A program made the translations under genes and the position numbers. From an uncultured Ignavibacteria bacterium (lineage in GTDB: Bacteria; Bacteroidota; Ignavibacteria; Tepidaquicellales; Tepidaquicellaceae): a stretch of DNA of 55,451 nucleotides. The stretch covers positions 1 to 55,451 of the forward strand of contig CALMST010000299.1 of assembly GCA_937872315.1 (NCBI GenBank), read 5' to 3'. Positions 18,133 through 27,511 of the stretch are shown here, piece by piece (position 1 is the first letter of the stretch; each line of letters begins with the position of its first letter). The notes beneath the pieces are model-generated. The model did no database searches. It was not told the DNA's origin and saw only the letters and a list, made by a program, of their open reading frames with translations.

Positions 18133-19152
18133 CTAATTTTTTGTAACTGAATTTATAAGTTCAAACCATTTATGTTTAACTACTTCCCAGTCAAACTCCT
18201 CAACTTTCTTTCTTGCATTTAATGCAAGATCCAAAGCTGTCTGATCATCCGATATAATTTTTTCAATTGATTCTACAAACTCTTCCTTGCTTCCGGGATT
18301 TACCAGGATACCATCTTTGTTGTTTTCAATTAAATATGGAAGACCTCCGACATTTGTGGAAACTACCGGAAGTCCTAATGCCATTGCCTCGATCACGCTC
18401 ACAGGATGATTATCAAAATTTGTAGTATTTATAAATATGTCATAATATTCCGATAGCTTCAGCCACTCTTCTTTTGATAATTTACCTGTGATCTTAAGAG
18501 AATCCCCGAGGCCTAATTCCTTAGCTCTGGCTTTTACGGTCTGAAGACTACCGTCTTTGTCAGGTCCTACCATACACAACTCCGCATCTTCATATTTACC
18601 CGTTAATGTCTTCAATATTTCCAAAGCCAGAACAGGATTGTATATCTCATGAAATGATCTTACCCATAAAAGTTTTGGTCTTAATGAATCTCTTTTTTTA
18701 AATTTGTATTTTTCTATTGGAATAAAATTCGGTATGTAATCAACTTCAAAACCTTTTTCCTCGAAATGTTTCTTTAAATAAACAGAAGGAGAAATATTTC
18801 TTGCTGAATTGGTAAATATATATTTGCACAGCCCGGGAGAAGATTCTAACCTGTCCGGATATCCGCCACCCCGCAGAATCGGAGCATAGGGTATCTTAAA
18901 TCTTATACAAAGCTTTGCAAGAATATAAGTATACCAGAAAGCTTTTACGCTGTATGAATCAATTAAAACAAACTCGATCTGTTTTCTGTTTGAGATCAGG
19001 GAAGTTACCATATCAGAAAGCCGCAGTATTTTATTTTCTTTTTCCGAGACGGATATCAGTTCATAATGCTCCGATAGCCTGGGTGTAAGTGTTTCTATAA
19101 AGGTTGGTGTGTAACCGAATTTGGAAAGTTTATTTCCGGCATAATAGATCAT
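18133..19152 (-). CDS. GT4 glycosyltransferase
   Basis: This 339-residue GT-B enzyme has LLWVRSFHEIYNP at the start of the second domain and the EX7E-type motif FDNHPVSVIEAMALGLPVVSTNVGG, typical of GT4. The N-terminal domain is short. It would add a sugar to the lipid-linked oligosaccharide in the cytoplasm. Its ATG overlaps the stop of the Wzy-like gene by 4 bp (ATGA), indicating coupling with the polymerase. Confidence 0.88.
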   Translation of the reverse strand: MIYYAGNKLSKFGYTPTFIETLTPRLSEHYELISVSEKENKILRLSDMVTSLISNRKQIEFVLIDSYSVKAFWYTYILAKLCIRFKIPYAPILRGGGYPDRLESSPGLCKYIFTNSARNISPSVYLKKHFEEKGFEVDYIPNFIPIEKYKFKKRDSLRPKLLWVRSFHEIYNPVLALEILKTLTGKYEDAELCMVGPDKDGSLQTVKARAKELGLGDSLKITGKLSKEEWLKLSEYYDIFINTTNFDNHPVSVIEAMALGLPVVSTNVGGLPYLIENNKDGILVNPGSKEEFVESIEKIISDDQTALDLALNARKKVEEFDWEVVKHKWFELINSVTKN

Positions 19153-20489
19153 GCCCTTGGTCTTCGGACAATATTAAGAAATGCCATTCCATAGACGAAT
19201 CCGGGCGCAGCTGTCCTCATGGCAGCATGACCAAGCGTCATGAAGACAAATCCGAGACACATTATCAGTAGTATTTTATTATCTATGCTTTTTTGTTCAA
19301 AAAAATATTTTATAGGAAATAAAACCATGATAGCCATTGCAAGAATACCAAACAATCCATGCTCTGCCAGCATCCGTGAATATTCAATATGAGCAGCCGC
19401 TTCTATTCCCTGCGTCTCGTTCCGGACCTGCGCAGACATACCCGGTCCTACACCCGTAAGGACGTTATCCTTGAAAATCTCAATATCAGCATCAAAAATC
19501 TCCAGCCTTCCGCTGAATAAATTACTCTTATCTTTATTGTACATCGATTCACCTTTAAATCTCATTTCAAGCAAACCTTCACTGGCGTCATTTACATAAT
19601 TAAATCCTATAAGAGAAATACCTCCGATTATAAGAAAAGCATATACCACCTTTCCGATTCTGACTTTAAAATTGCTGTCAGTTAAGGTCATTATTACTAT
19701 GCATAAAACAATTGCTACTATCGGAGAAAGCATACCGCCTCTCGAAAAAGTTGCTAATCCTCTTATCAGAAATCCCAGTAGTAAAATTATATTTACAAAC
19801 TTTAAACGGAACAATTTTATTCCGAGAAAATATGAAATTGCAATTATCAGTATTCCAAGTCCGAAAATCGTTGATACCTGATTTGGACCAAATCCTCCGC
19901 TGGTCTGGAAATTGGATTCTGTCGTAAATGTCGCCTCTTCAAGACTTCCTGATTTGAAATATACGAAAATTGACATAGCAGCAATTGGGTATAACATCGC
20001 CAGCAGTAATCTTCTTAACTGGGGCAGATTGATCCTTCTTCTGTAAAAATAAATTGCCGATATTGCAAGTGACAGCGGTCCGGATAAATTAAATGAAACA
20101 TATTGTCTGGAAAGATCAAAAGTCGGAAAATCTATACTTGGTATGGATGGCAATAAACAAAGTATGAACAGCAGAAATACATACGGAAGAGTTTTTTTTC
20201 TCTGCTCCACTAAGAATCCTACCGAAAGTAAAAATACTACCGCATATTTACCGTACTCATATCCGAATCCTCCTGAGTTTAACCTGAATAATACTTCAAT
20301 CCCAACTACATACGCCGCATATATATGAGCGGCTCCGTCCCTGTTCTTGCTCGCCATGATCTTATAAACTCCGTACATCACGATCAGCACCGAATATAGC
20401 GTGCTGAGCTTGGAATTCAATAACATAACCAATGCAACTGCTATGTTAATGGCTAAATATATCTCGGCTTTGTATGGATTATTTTTCAA
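19149..20489 (-). CDS. Wzy/O-antigen ligase-family polymerase
   Basis: The 446-residue protein has about 11-12 transmembrane helices. In the O-antigen-ligase (Wzy_C) region it shows FSRGGMLSP in a central helix and GVGPGMSAQVRNETQG followed by HIEYSRMLAEHGLFG in a periplasmic loop, the usual position of the functional His. It could polymerise repeat units (Wzy) or ligate chains to lipid A core (WaaL); sequence alone does not separate these. Start is TTG 20487-20489: an in-frame stop lies two codons upstream and an AGG lies about 8 nt before it. It is the first gene after a 438-bp gap, so it may have its own promoter. Confidence 0.85.
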   Translation of the reverse strand: MKNNPYKAEIYLAINIAVALVMLLNSKLSTLYSVLIVMYGVYKIMASKNRDGAAHIYAAYVVGIEVLFRLNSGGFGYEYGKYAVVFLLSVGFLVEQRKKTLPYVFLLFILCLLPSIPSIDFPTFDLSRQYVSFNLSGPLSLAISAIYFYRRRINLPQLRRLLLAMLYPIAAMSIFVYFKSGSLEEATFTTESNFQTSGGFGPNQVSTIFGLGILIIAISYFLGIKLFRLKFVNIILLLGFLIRGLATFSRGGMLSPIVAIVLCIVIMTLTDSNFKVRIGKVVYAFLIIGGISLIGFNYVNDASEGLLEMRFKGESMYNKDKSNLFSGRLEIFDADIEIFKDNVLTGVGPGMSAQVRNETQGIEAAAHIEYSRMLAEHGLFGILAMAIMVLFPIKYFFEQKSIDNKILLIMCLGFVFMTLGHAAMRTAAPGFVYGMAFLNIVRRPRA

Positions 20490-20927
20490 GTATTACCTGT
20501 TTCGATGTAATTTATTATCCGGAATTTTTCTAAGCATAAAAATAATTAATTTTTACCGAACTTAAACAGCAAAAATATTTTATTTATTGAGTTTCTTAAC
20601 AAATCCGTCCATATCGCATTAGTAAAATATAGAATGGATTCAACTCTCCTCTGTCTCCACTTCCCGGACAGTCTTAAAAAGAAAATTAAATTTACCGCAA
20701 AGACATTAAAATTCAAAGAATCTAATTTCAAACACTTTTTTTTGTCTCTTTGTCGTTAATAAAGATTTAACGTACAGTCCCGGAAATAAAGAAAAATCAC
20801 CGGCTAGTTTTATTTGACAACCTGAGTTTTTTGAATATGAATTGGATCTATATCTGATATTAGTTTTAAAAAAATTTTTCGGACTGTACTGATTTTTAAA
20901 TTATATCCCGTTCTCTGAAAGCATTGA
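20490..20927. other. 438-bp intergenic region with degenerate repeat-like sequence
   Basis: No gene is supported; the one 61-codon frame (20546-20731) has no domain-like character. The region lies upstream of the polymerase. An imperfect inverted repeat pairs 20691-20705 (CCGCAAAGACA) with 20743-20762 (TGTCTCTTTGTCG). Further right a perfect 9-bp repeat pair is listed separately. On the minus strand TATTTTTG near 20570 fits the Bacteroidota -7 motif, with a TTTG 22 nt upstream; that spacing is slightly too long, so I treat it as weak. The sequence looks like decayed repeat material plus a leader. Confidence 0.5.
20772..20889. repeat. 9-bp perfect inverted repeat pair, ~100-bp spacing
   Basis: GTACAGTCC at 20772-20780 is the exact reverse complement of GGACTGTAC at 20881-20889. 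Beyond the nine bases the arms stay partly similar (CGGAAAT against GAAAAAT). The enclosed ~100 bp has no gene. It could be the ends of a small non-autonomous element, or a long-range stem. No target-site duplication is evident. Confidence 0.4.
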
Positions 20928-22061
20928 TTATTTATTTACTTTTCCCTTATCCAGTATCTTTGTCTTAAGATCATTCATATATTTTCTGAATGTAAACAAC
21001 TCCGCAACTTTCAGACATTCCAGTGACATATTTTTTAATTTTGCCCTGAATTTTAATGCTGAAGTGATTTTATCAGCAAGTTCATCGGAAGTTATGTCTT
21101 TTAACAGAAAACCGTTCGAATCATTAAAGTATTGTCCAATGGACGAAACATCTGACACAATCGGAACACATCCGTAAGCAGCTGCCTCCGCAATTACTTT
21201 TGGAAAACCTTCGGACTCACTGGGCAGAAGTATCAGATCAACTTCTTCATAAAACTTTTCCATATCTTCCCGGCTTAAAGAACCTTCAAATCTGAATTTT
21301 AGATCTGTTAAAGAAGCTGCTTTTTCATAATTTTTTCTTTCATTACTGTCTCCCGCAAAGATCATTTCCTTAATTCCGGATTTATCTTTTATTTTATTTA
21401 ATGCATCTAGTATAATATCCACACCTTTATTTTTTGTAAGTGAGCCGGCAAATCCAAGTGTGAGTTTATCTTCGAATTTTTTTTTAACCGCTATATCTTT
21501 TGCCCTGATAAGTTCTTCATCATCCAGACATGGATTCTGAAAATTCAGCAGATGCTCTTTCTGCCCTTCCCAGTGTCCGTTTATTGTTACATATGATCTC
21601 TGAAAATTATTCTCCAGCCACCACTTCTGAATCCTGTATGATAAAGGAGGATCCTTCATCTGCCAGTTACCCGCATACTTTACCCATCTGTCCGGTTTAC
21701 TTTTAAGACTAAGATATGGAAGCACATAAAGCCCCATTGCTGTAGGAGCTCTGAACTGCACCCAGTCTGCTTTCTTTATCACTTCACTTATCTTTTGCAA
21801 ATTGGAGATTGAAGTCGTAAGAATGGAGATCTTATCCGTAAGTTTTTCCCCGCCGTATGGTTTTATAGGAATGAATTTTATTTTTTTATCGGAATAACAT
21901 AATGAACTCTCGGGCGCATTTTCACTGTGAAGAGGCGCAACATGATAGATCTCTTCAAATAATTCAGGTAAATGATTTATCTCTCTCACCGTAGGTCCCC
22001 AAGCTTTATATACCCCGTTATCCGAATAATGCGGAGTGTGTGAAATTATCGCAAGCTTCAT
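20928..22061 (-). CDS. GT4 glycosyltransferase
   Basis: The product (about 377 residues from the preferred start) has LGFAGSLTKNKGVDIILDAL opening the donor domain and SEGFPKVIAEAAAYGCVP as the EX7E motif. The preferred start is ATG 22059-22061 (MKLAIISHTPH), which overlaps the asparagine synthetase stop as ATGA; the frame stays open to another ATG at 22076, but that would extend the overlap and add five residues before a typical GT4 N-terminus. It would act in the cytoplasm on the growing repeat unit. Donor and acceptor are unknown. Confidence 0.88.
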   Translation of the reverse strand: MKLAIISHTPHYSDNGVYKAWGPTVREINHLPELFEEIYHVAPLHSENAPESSLCYSDKKIKFIPIKPYGGEKLTDKISILTTSISNLQKISEVIKKADWVQFRAPTAMGLYVLPYLSLKSKPDRWVKYAGNWQMKDPPLSYRIQKWWLENNFQRSYVTINGHWEGQKEHLLNFQNPCLDDEELIRAKDIAVKKKFEDKLTLGFAGSLTKNKGVDIILDALNKIKDKSGIKEMIFAGDSNERKNYEKAASLTDLKFRFEGSLSREDMEKFYEEVDLILLPSESEGFPKVIAEAAAYGCVPIVSDVSSIGQYFNDSNGFLLKDITSDELADKITSALKFRAKLKNMSLECLKVAELFTFRKYMNDLKTKILDKGKVNK

Positions 22062-23941
22062 AAGGATCCGTACCATAGATTCAGGCTGTAAAACATAAGT
22101 ATCCTCTGATATACGCCCGCTCTGCTTATTTCATCATCAGCTGAAACTTTTTTCTCAAGTACATCAAATAGAAACTTAACATATTCTTTACTAATGTATT
22201 CACTCAAAAAATTTCCGGGAGATGTGATGCTGTCTTTTATTAAATTAAAATCTTCTTTGCTTAATGAACTGTCCAGAGGAATAGTAAATCCCTTTTTAGG
22301 CGCTTTACTTGTATCTGCAGGATAAATTCTGCTGTGAATATCTCTTAAAATTTTCTTTGTTGCCTTAAGACTCGATTTCTGATCAAATGGAATCGACAAA
22401 GCAAGATCCGTAAGATCTTCATCAAGCAAAGGCACTCTGTATTCTACACTGTTAAGCATTGACATCATATCAGTCTTTCTGAGATAATCGCTGAGCATCT
22501 GCTTCCTGAAATAATCAAACACAACTTTGCCTTTGAATTTGTGCGGCATCTGATCTTCAAAGATCTTTTTATAATTATTCAGACCTGAAGTTGCATCAAA
22601 AAGAAACGGGCTTTTCCCGTTAATCAACGTTTTTCTCGGAAACCATGAATGCCAGTCATAAAGCAGTTCACTCTGGTCATCCTTCCACAGATCCGCAATT
22701 CTTTTTACAGATCGTTTGTGATTTATATTCAGAATTTTTTCCGCAGCTTTAAGAAAAGCACTTCCGCTCCTCTTCAGCAAAGCATTGTTGTTAAATCTTT
22801 CAATATAGGTCAGCCATGTCATGGACGGATATCCGTTATACAATTCATCACCGCCGTCACCTCCCAATAGAACTTTTGTGATCTTACCTGTTGCTTTAGT
22901 CAGATAGTAAACATTGATAGCCGATGAGTCCGCATATGGCTGATCGAAATTGATTATTATCTTATTTAATGTTTCAAGATTTAACTCCGATTCCACTTCT
23001 ACGAATTCGTGTTTTCCTTCAAGTGTTTTGGAATAGACCTTGGACAGCTCTTCTTCGTTATATTCTTCATCATCGAATTTTACTGTTAAACCTTTAATAT
23101 CACTGTCAGACTTGTTTGCATATGCATAGATCAAGGAAGAATCTATTCCACCGCTTAAGGCAACCGCAACTTCCACATCCGATGTTAAATTTCTCTTAAC
23201 TGCAGTTTGAAGGTGAGTCTCTGTATCAGATGTATTCCGGTTTACATCATTGCTATTTTCATATTCAAAATCATATTTCTTAAAACCGGTCTTTGAAGTT
23301 TTACCGTTCTGAATTTCATATACACTTCCGGGAGCCAAAGCAATTATTTCTTTATATACCGTATCAGGCTCGGGACAATATCCGAGATTGAGAAATGTTT
23401 TTATAACGTCTTCGTTTATTGTGACTTTATCCTTTACACCCGGAAGAAGCGCTTTTATCTCACTCCCGAATATATGAAAACCACTCTTATTAAAATAATA
23501 CAGGGGCTTTACCCCTGCGGGATCCCTTGCCAGTATTACCTTTTGTGTCAGCCTGTTATCATAAATTGCAAACGCATATATACCTCTAAGCTTTTTGAAA
23601 AAGTCCGTACCTTCTTTAAGATATCCTTCCATTACAACTTCAGAATCAGAATTTGAATTGAATCTTGTTCCCTTTAATTCATTTTTCAATTCCATGTAGT
23701 TATATACTTCGCCGTTATAAATAATATAAGCCTCCGCATTCACTGACTTCATTGGCTGATTACCGCTTTCCGAAAGATCGATAATGCTTAACCTGTTGTG
23801 TCCGAGATAAACATTGTCAAAAAATTGTTCTTTACTGCTGTCCGGTCCTCTGTGCGCAATGGCTTTCAAACCCTTTGAAAGCAAAGGCTGAATCACTTCG
23901 AGTCTTTTATCAAAATCAACTGCTCCTAAAAATCCGCACAT
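22058..23941 (-). CDS. asnB: glutamine-dependent asparagine synthetase-type amidotransferase (second copy)
   Basis: The 627-residue protein starts MCGFLG with the catalytic Cys2, and has RLSIIDL (50-56), NGEVYN (76-81) and the synthetase-domain SGGIDSS (263-269) plus GGDGGDELY. Both halves are therefore complete. It is only moderately similar by eye to the other full copy (12172-13953), so it is not a recent duplication. It is embedded between GT4 genes and probably amidates a sugar carboxylate rather than free aspartate (inference from context). Confidence 0.88.
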   Translation of the reverse strand: MCGFLGAVDFDKRLEVIQPLLSKGLKAIAHRGPDSSKEQFFDNVYLGHNRLSIIDLSESGNQPMKSVNAEAYIIYNGEVYNYMELKNELKGTRFNSNSDSEVVMEGYLKEGTDFFKKLRGIYAFAIYDNRLTQKVILARDPAGVKPLYYFNKSGFHIFGSEIKALLPGVKDKVTINEDVIKTFLNLGYCPEPDTVYKEIIALAPGSVYEIQNGKTSKTGFKKYDFEYENSNDVNRNTSDTETHLQTAVKRNLTSDVEVAVALSGGIDSSLIYAYANKSDSDIKGLTVKFDDEEYNEEELSKVYSKTLEGKHEFVEVESELNLETLNKIIINFDQPYADSSAINVYYLTKATGKITKVLLGGDGGDELYNGYPSMTWLTYIERFNNNALLKRSGSAFLKAAEKILNINHKRSVKRIADLWKDDQSELLYDWHSWFPRKTLINGKSPFLFDATSGLNNYKKIFEDQMPHKFKGKVVFDYFRKQMLSDYLRKTDMMSMLNSVEYRVPLLDEDLTDLALSIPFDQKSSLKATKKILRDIHSRIYPADTSKAPKKGFTIPLDSSLSKEDFNLIKDSITSPGNFLSEYISKEYVKFLFDVLEKKVSADDEISRAGVYQRILMFYSLNLWYGSL

Positions 23942-23967
23942 TATCCGATTATTTAATTATTTTAAAA

Positions 23968-25095
23968 TTATTCAATTCTGCTGATCGCTTCCGTATACCG
24001 TTTTACAATCTTTGACCAGTGATGCTCCAATGCCCATTCCCTCGCGTTCTTACTGAACGTATTGTAATTTTCCGAAATTGTTTTTACGGCTTTCAGTATT
24101 TCATCGGGATCTTTCGGATCAACAAGTATTCCGCTCACACCGTTATTGATAGAATCTTCAAGTCCGCTGTTCTTTGAGCCGATGGCAGGCAATCCGAAAT
24201 AATTTGCTTCTATTACTGCTATTCCGAATCCCTCAAAATCCCCGCTTGTCTGTGTTTCACTCAGCAGAATAAAAATATCACTTTTGCTCAGAGTATCTGT
24301 TTTTACATTATCTGATACCTGCCCGAGAATGTTTACAATATTTTTATATGATCCGTCTTCAAAATAATTTTTAACTAAAGAAAGATCAGCATGCCTTCCG
24401 ATTATATTATATTTAAGATCCGGAAATTCATTCAATAATTTTGGCAATGCTTTGTAAACATTGTGATGTCCTTTCCTCGGCCATACCGTTCCCACTGTTA
24501 CCAGATCAAGTTTTGCATTCGATGATATTTTCTCATGCATTGATACCCCTTCCGGATCTTCAAGATCAAATCCATTGGGTATCACTGTAACTTTCTCCGG
24601 AGAAATATCCGCTGTAATAAATGTCTTGGAAAAATTTGATACGGAAACGACAAGATCAGATTTCTTCAGGGCATTATTGATCAGACCTTTCTGAAAAATA
24701 TCATTCGTATTTATATCTCCGCCGTGAACAATAGAAATGTACTTAGCATTATATCTAACTTTTGAAAGCATTGCGCTGCAAAACAATGCAAACCTTCCTG
24801 AAAAAATAATGTGAGTGAAGCTTTCTTCGATTAAATTTTTCTTTATAAGTTTAATTCTTTCAATATATGTTTTAACTCTGCTATCATATCTTTCAAATCT
24901 GATGACATCAAAATTCTGCTTACTGTCAAAAACATCTGCTTCCTTTTTATCAGTATAGTCGGAAACAGTCAGTACTTTGATTTCTTTTCCGTTTATTTCA
25001 AGATATTTCGCAAGATTATAAGCATGATTTCCTATACCGCCAGGTCCGGGAGGAAACTCGGATGTGATCATAAGAAATTTCTCAGAGCCACTCAA
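23968..25095 (-). CDS. GT4 glycosyltransferase
   Basis: The 375-residue protein opens with KFLMITSEFPPGPGGIGNHA, a classic GT4 acceptor-domain loop, and carries FEGFGIAVIEANYFGLPAIGS in the donor domain (EX7E). TTG 25093-25095 is the best start, overlapping the upstream GT2 gene by 14 bp; ATG at 25069-25071 would cut off the first beta-strand. It adds a sugar to the lipid-linked intermediate in the cytoplasm. Confidence 0.88.
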   Translation of the reverse strand: MSGSEKFLMITSEFPPGPGGIGNHAYNLAKYLEINGKEIKVLTVSDYTDKKEADVFDSKQNFDVIRFERYDSRVKTYIERIKLIKKNLIEESFTHIIFSGRFALFCSAMLSKVRYNAKYISIVHGGDINTNDIFQKGLINNALKKSDLVVSVSNFSKTFITADISPEKVTVIPNGFDLEDPEGVSMHEKISSNAKLDLVTVGTVWPRKGHHNVYKALPKLLNEFPDLKYNIIGRHADLSLVKNYFEDGSYKNIVNILGQVSDNVKTDTLSKSDIFILLSETQTSGDFEGFGIAVIEANYFGLPAIGSKNSGLEDSINNGVSGILVDPKDPDEILKAVKTISENYNTFSKNAREWALEHHWSKIVKRYTEAISRIE

Positions 25096-26452
25096 TTTTG
25101 TCTCCTTCCTTTAACATTTTGGATGACCTGCTCCAAGAAATTCCCAGCTGTATCAAAAGTACCGGGAATATAAAAACTGCAGCCAGAGCGCTGAGAGGAT
25201 AAAGATATTTTTTGCTTTTCCATTTATACGGAATCAAAGACGGATACATTCCAAGTATCAAAGCATTTACAACATAGCTTCCCGGAAAATATTTTCTGTA
25301 ATAATATAAAACGCTAGGTATGGGTCTTGGAGCAAAAAAATTCTTCGGTCTGAATGCATCCCATGAACCTAACTCCCTTAATCCGCCCGTTCCGATCTTT
25401 AAATGAATTCGTTTTGCCAATGGATTTGAAATGCTTCTGAATCCTGCAAGAAAAGCCCGCATGCCAAATTCACCGTCGCCCATCCTCTGCTTGTCAAACT
25501 GCCTGTCAAACATCCCTGTCTTTAGAAACACTTCCCTTTTGACAAGCGCATTTCCTGAATCAAACTGATCCGCCCATCTGAAAAAACTGTAATTTTCCGG
25601 TACACTGTCACCTGTGGTCGAAAGCGAAACTCCCGCTGAAATATCAGCATTGAAATAATCCAGACTTTTTAAATGCTGAAAAACCCAGTCCTTATCTACT
25701 CTCGAATCATCATCAAAAAAAAGAAGATAATCTCCTTTGCAGTTTCTTACAGCCTCATTCCTTGAAAGCCATTGTCCCTTACCTTTCTGAAAAATCACTT
25801 TCAGACTTATGCTGAAATTTTCATAGAATTTTTTATCCGGATCATCTGTCTGATCAATAATAATTATCTCAATGTTTTTGTAATCCTGACCTTCAAGATC
25901 TTCGATTACGTCTTTGAGATATTTATACCTGTTGAGTGTCGGTATTATTATGCTGACCAAAGGCGATGACTCTACAAGCTTCGATCTGTATCCATCATAT
26001 TCACTGTATTCACAATGCGGATTTATAAGAAAAGTTTTCCTTATTCCCTTTGTTGAATTTAATGCCTTCAGTTCTTTAACAGGATTTGAAAAACGAAGTA
26101 TGTTTTTCAGAAAAAAATAATATACTCTGTGAGATTTGAAATATTTTCTTACAAAGATATAGTTGTCCTTCAGTGATGGCTTTTCATTAAACATCAGTTC
26201 AGGAAATTTTACTTTACCGGTGTAAAGAAGCTCACCTTTGTTCCATAACTGGTAACCTATATCAAGCAGTTTCGCCGTTTCGTTTGAATATCGTTCATCT
26301 CTTTCATAAAGCCTGGAACCGTCTTCCGAGATCTTTACATACTCCGGATTATAATAATACGTAGAGAAGCGCTCTGCATTTTCCGGATAAAGATTAAAAT
26401 ACCAGATAGGATTTATGTCTTTGAGAAATGTAAAACTGTTGAATACTTTCAA
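25082..26452 (-). CDS. GT2 glycosyltransferase with ~150-residue N-terminal extension and C-terminal membrane segment
   Basis: The GT-A domain begins near residue 145 with PLVSIIIPTLNRYKYL and contains IIIIDQTDDP and the metal-binding LFFDDDSRVD. The first ~140 residues match no family I recognise and may be an acceptor or partner domain. The C-terminus has hydrophobic helices (LSALAAVFIFPVLLIQLGI) anchoring it to the inner membrane. Start is TTG 26450-26452 (MKVFNSFTFL). Gene order places it after the GNAT/deacetylase pair, so it may transfer the sugar those enzymes modify (inference). Confidence 0.85.
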   Translation of the reverse strand: MKVFNSFTFLKDINPIWYFNLYPENAERFSTYYYNPEYVKISEDGSRLYERDERYSNETAKLLDIGYQLWNKGELLYTGKVKFPELMFNEKPSLKDNYIFVRKYFKSHRVYYFFLKNILRFSNPVKELKALNSTKGIRKTFLINPHCEYSEYDGYRSKLVESSPLVSIIIPTLNRYKYLKDVIEDLEGQDYKNIEIIIIDQTDDPDKKFYENFSISLKVIFQKGKGQWLSRNEAVRNCKGDYLLFFDDDSRVDKDWVFQHLKSLDYFNADISAGVSLSTTGDSVPENYSFFRWADQFDSGNALVKREVFLKTGMFDRQFDKQRMGDGEFGMRAFLAGFRSISNPLAKRIHLKIGTGGLRELGSWDAFRPKNFFAPRPIPSVLYYYRKYFPGSYVVNALILGMYPSLIPYKWKSKKYLYPLSALAAVFIFPVLLIQLGISWSRSSKMLKEGDKIEWL

Positions 26453-26487
26453 TGTAAATTCTTGATATATCTGATTGGATAAATTAA

Positions 26488-27498
26488 CTACAAATTCAGA
26501 TCTGTGTCATAAAGAGTAAAATAAAATCTTCCGGGATCTTTGAAAGGATCATCTTTAGCATAATAGATTACCTTTTCATCATTCCTTGATTTTATGAAAC
26601 CCGCTCCTGAAAGCCATTTCATCTCTTCAGTGGAGTTGGCAATTGCCTGAATCATTTGCGTCTCGTCATTTTCACATTCTCTGAATAAATATGCAAACAT
26701 ACCCAGAAAATCTGATTCGTCAGCGCAATGCCATTCATATAAATTAAAGTTGACTCCGAAATGTGAATACAACACATAACTTCCTTTTGGAGACATTATA
26801 GTTTTAAGTTTTGGAAAATAATTTAAAAATCCTGTTGCTCTCCATTCAAGAAATTCTTTATCATGTTTTATCTGGGGGTTACTGTCATTCTTTTGCCTCT
26901 GCGAGATAAGCAGTTCTACATCATTCAGTTCGCAGATATAAAATTCTGATTTTAATTTTTGAATATTATTTTTCTTTAACTTAAAATATGGTTTAATGAT
27001 TTTTGCAATTACCGGATTTACCGGTGATAATTTTTTTGGAACTGCCCAGCTTACTAATTTTCCGGGATCAACAGGAAAGACCATTAATCTCCCGCATTTA
27101 AAAGGCTTAAATCCCGCCTTTGTCATCAGCACATTTGCCTTTGGACTGGGATTGTTACCGAGAGTGATCATATCCCTTTCCATTGCCGCTTTGAAAAGTT
27201 TATTGCCTACACCTGATTTTCTGTGATCATGATCTACGATCAGATCGCATGCCCACTGCGCATTGTAATCATTTCCTTCTGAAGTTAAAGTAACAGGTAT
27301 AAGGCCTAGCTGTCCCAAAATTACATTATCCGATAATGCAAGAAGGAGCCCGTTTACAGTCCCTTTTTCAGGTCCTCTGAATTTCCATCTGTTGTAGATC
27401 TCTGATCTGCGTCTCTTCTTGCCGGGCCAGAGTTTAACGGAAAACTCTTCATGCATTTTCACAAACTCGTCGGAATATGGAAGTATCTCAATATTAAT
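26488..27498 (-). CDS. GNAT-family acyltransferase, probably starting at a non-canonical ATT
   Basis: The GNAT core shows WACDLIVDHDHRKSGVGNKLFKAAM with the acyl-CoA loop and then GNNPSPKANVLMTKAGFKP, a pattern seen in acyltransferases next to exopolysaccharide deacetylases. With the first standard start (GTG 27460-27462) the protein would lack the first GNAT strand. The frame stays open upstream and reads INIEILPYSDEFVKMHEEF, a good GNAT beginning, from ATT 27496-27498. An AAGGA sits 10 nt before this ATT, just at the upstream stop. No ATG, GTG or TTG exists in that stretch; a CTG at 27502-27504 is too close to the AAGGA. A C-terminal half of ~130 residues has no recognised domain. It probably N- or O-acylates a sugar exposed by the neighbouring deacetylase. 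Confidence 0.75.
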   Translation of the reverse strand: MNIEILPYSDEFVKMHEEFSVKLWPGKKRRRSEIYNRWKFRGPEKGTVNGLLLALSDNVILGQLGLIPVTLTSEGNDYNAQWACDLIVDHDHRKSGVGNKLFKAAMERDMITLGNNPSPKANVLMTKAGFKPFKCGRLMVFPVDPGKLVSWAVPKKLSPVNPVIAKIIKPYFKLKKNNIQKLKSEFYICELNDVELLISQRQKNDSNPQIKHDKEFLEWRATGFLNYFPKLKTIMSPKGSYVLYSHFGVNFNLYEWHCADESDFLGMFAYLFRECENDETQMIQAIANSTEEMKWLSGAGFIKSRNDEKVIYYAKDDPFKDPGRFYFTLYDTDLNL

Positions 27499-27511
27499 TT
27501 TCAGTAATTCC

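Noticed and set aside
20546-20731. 61-codon open frame in the polymerase leader
   Set aside because: No recognisable domain, low-complexity composition and an inverted-repeat background; probably chance.
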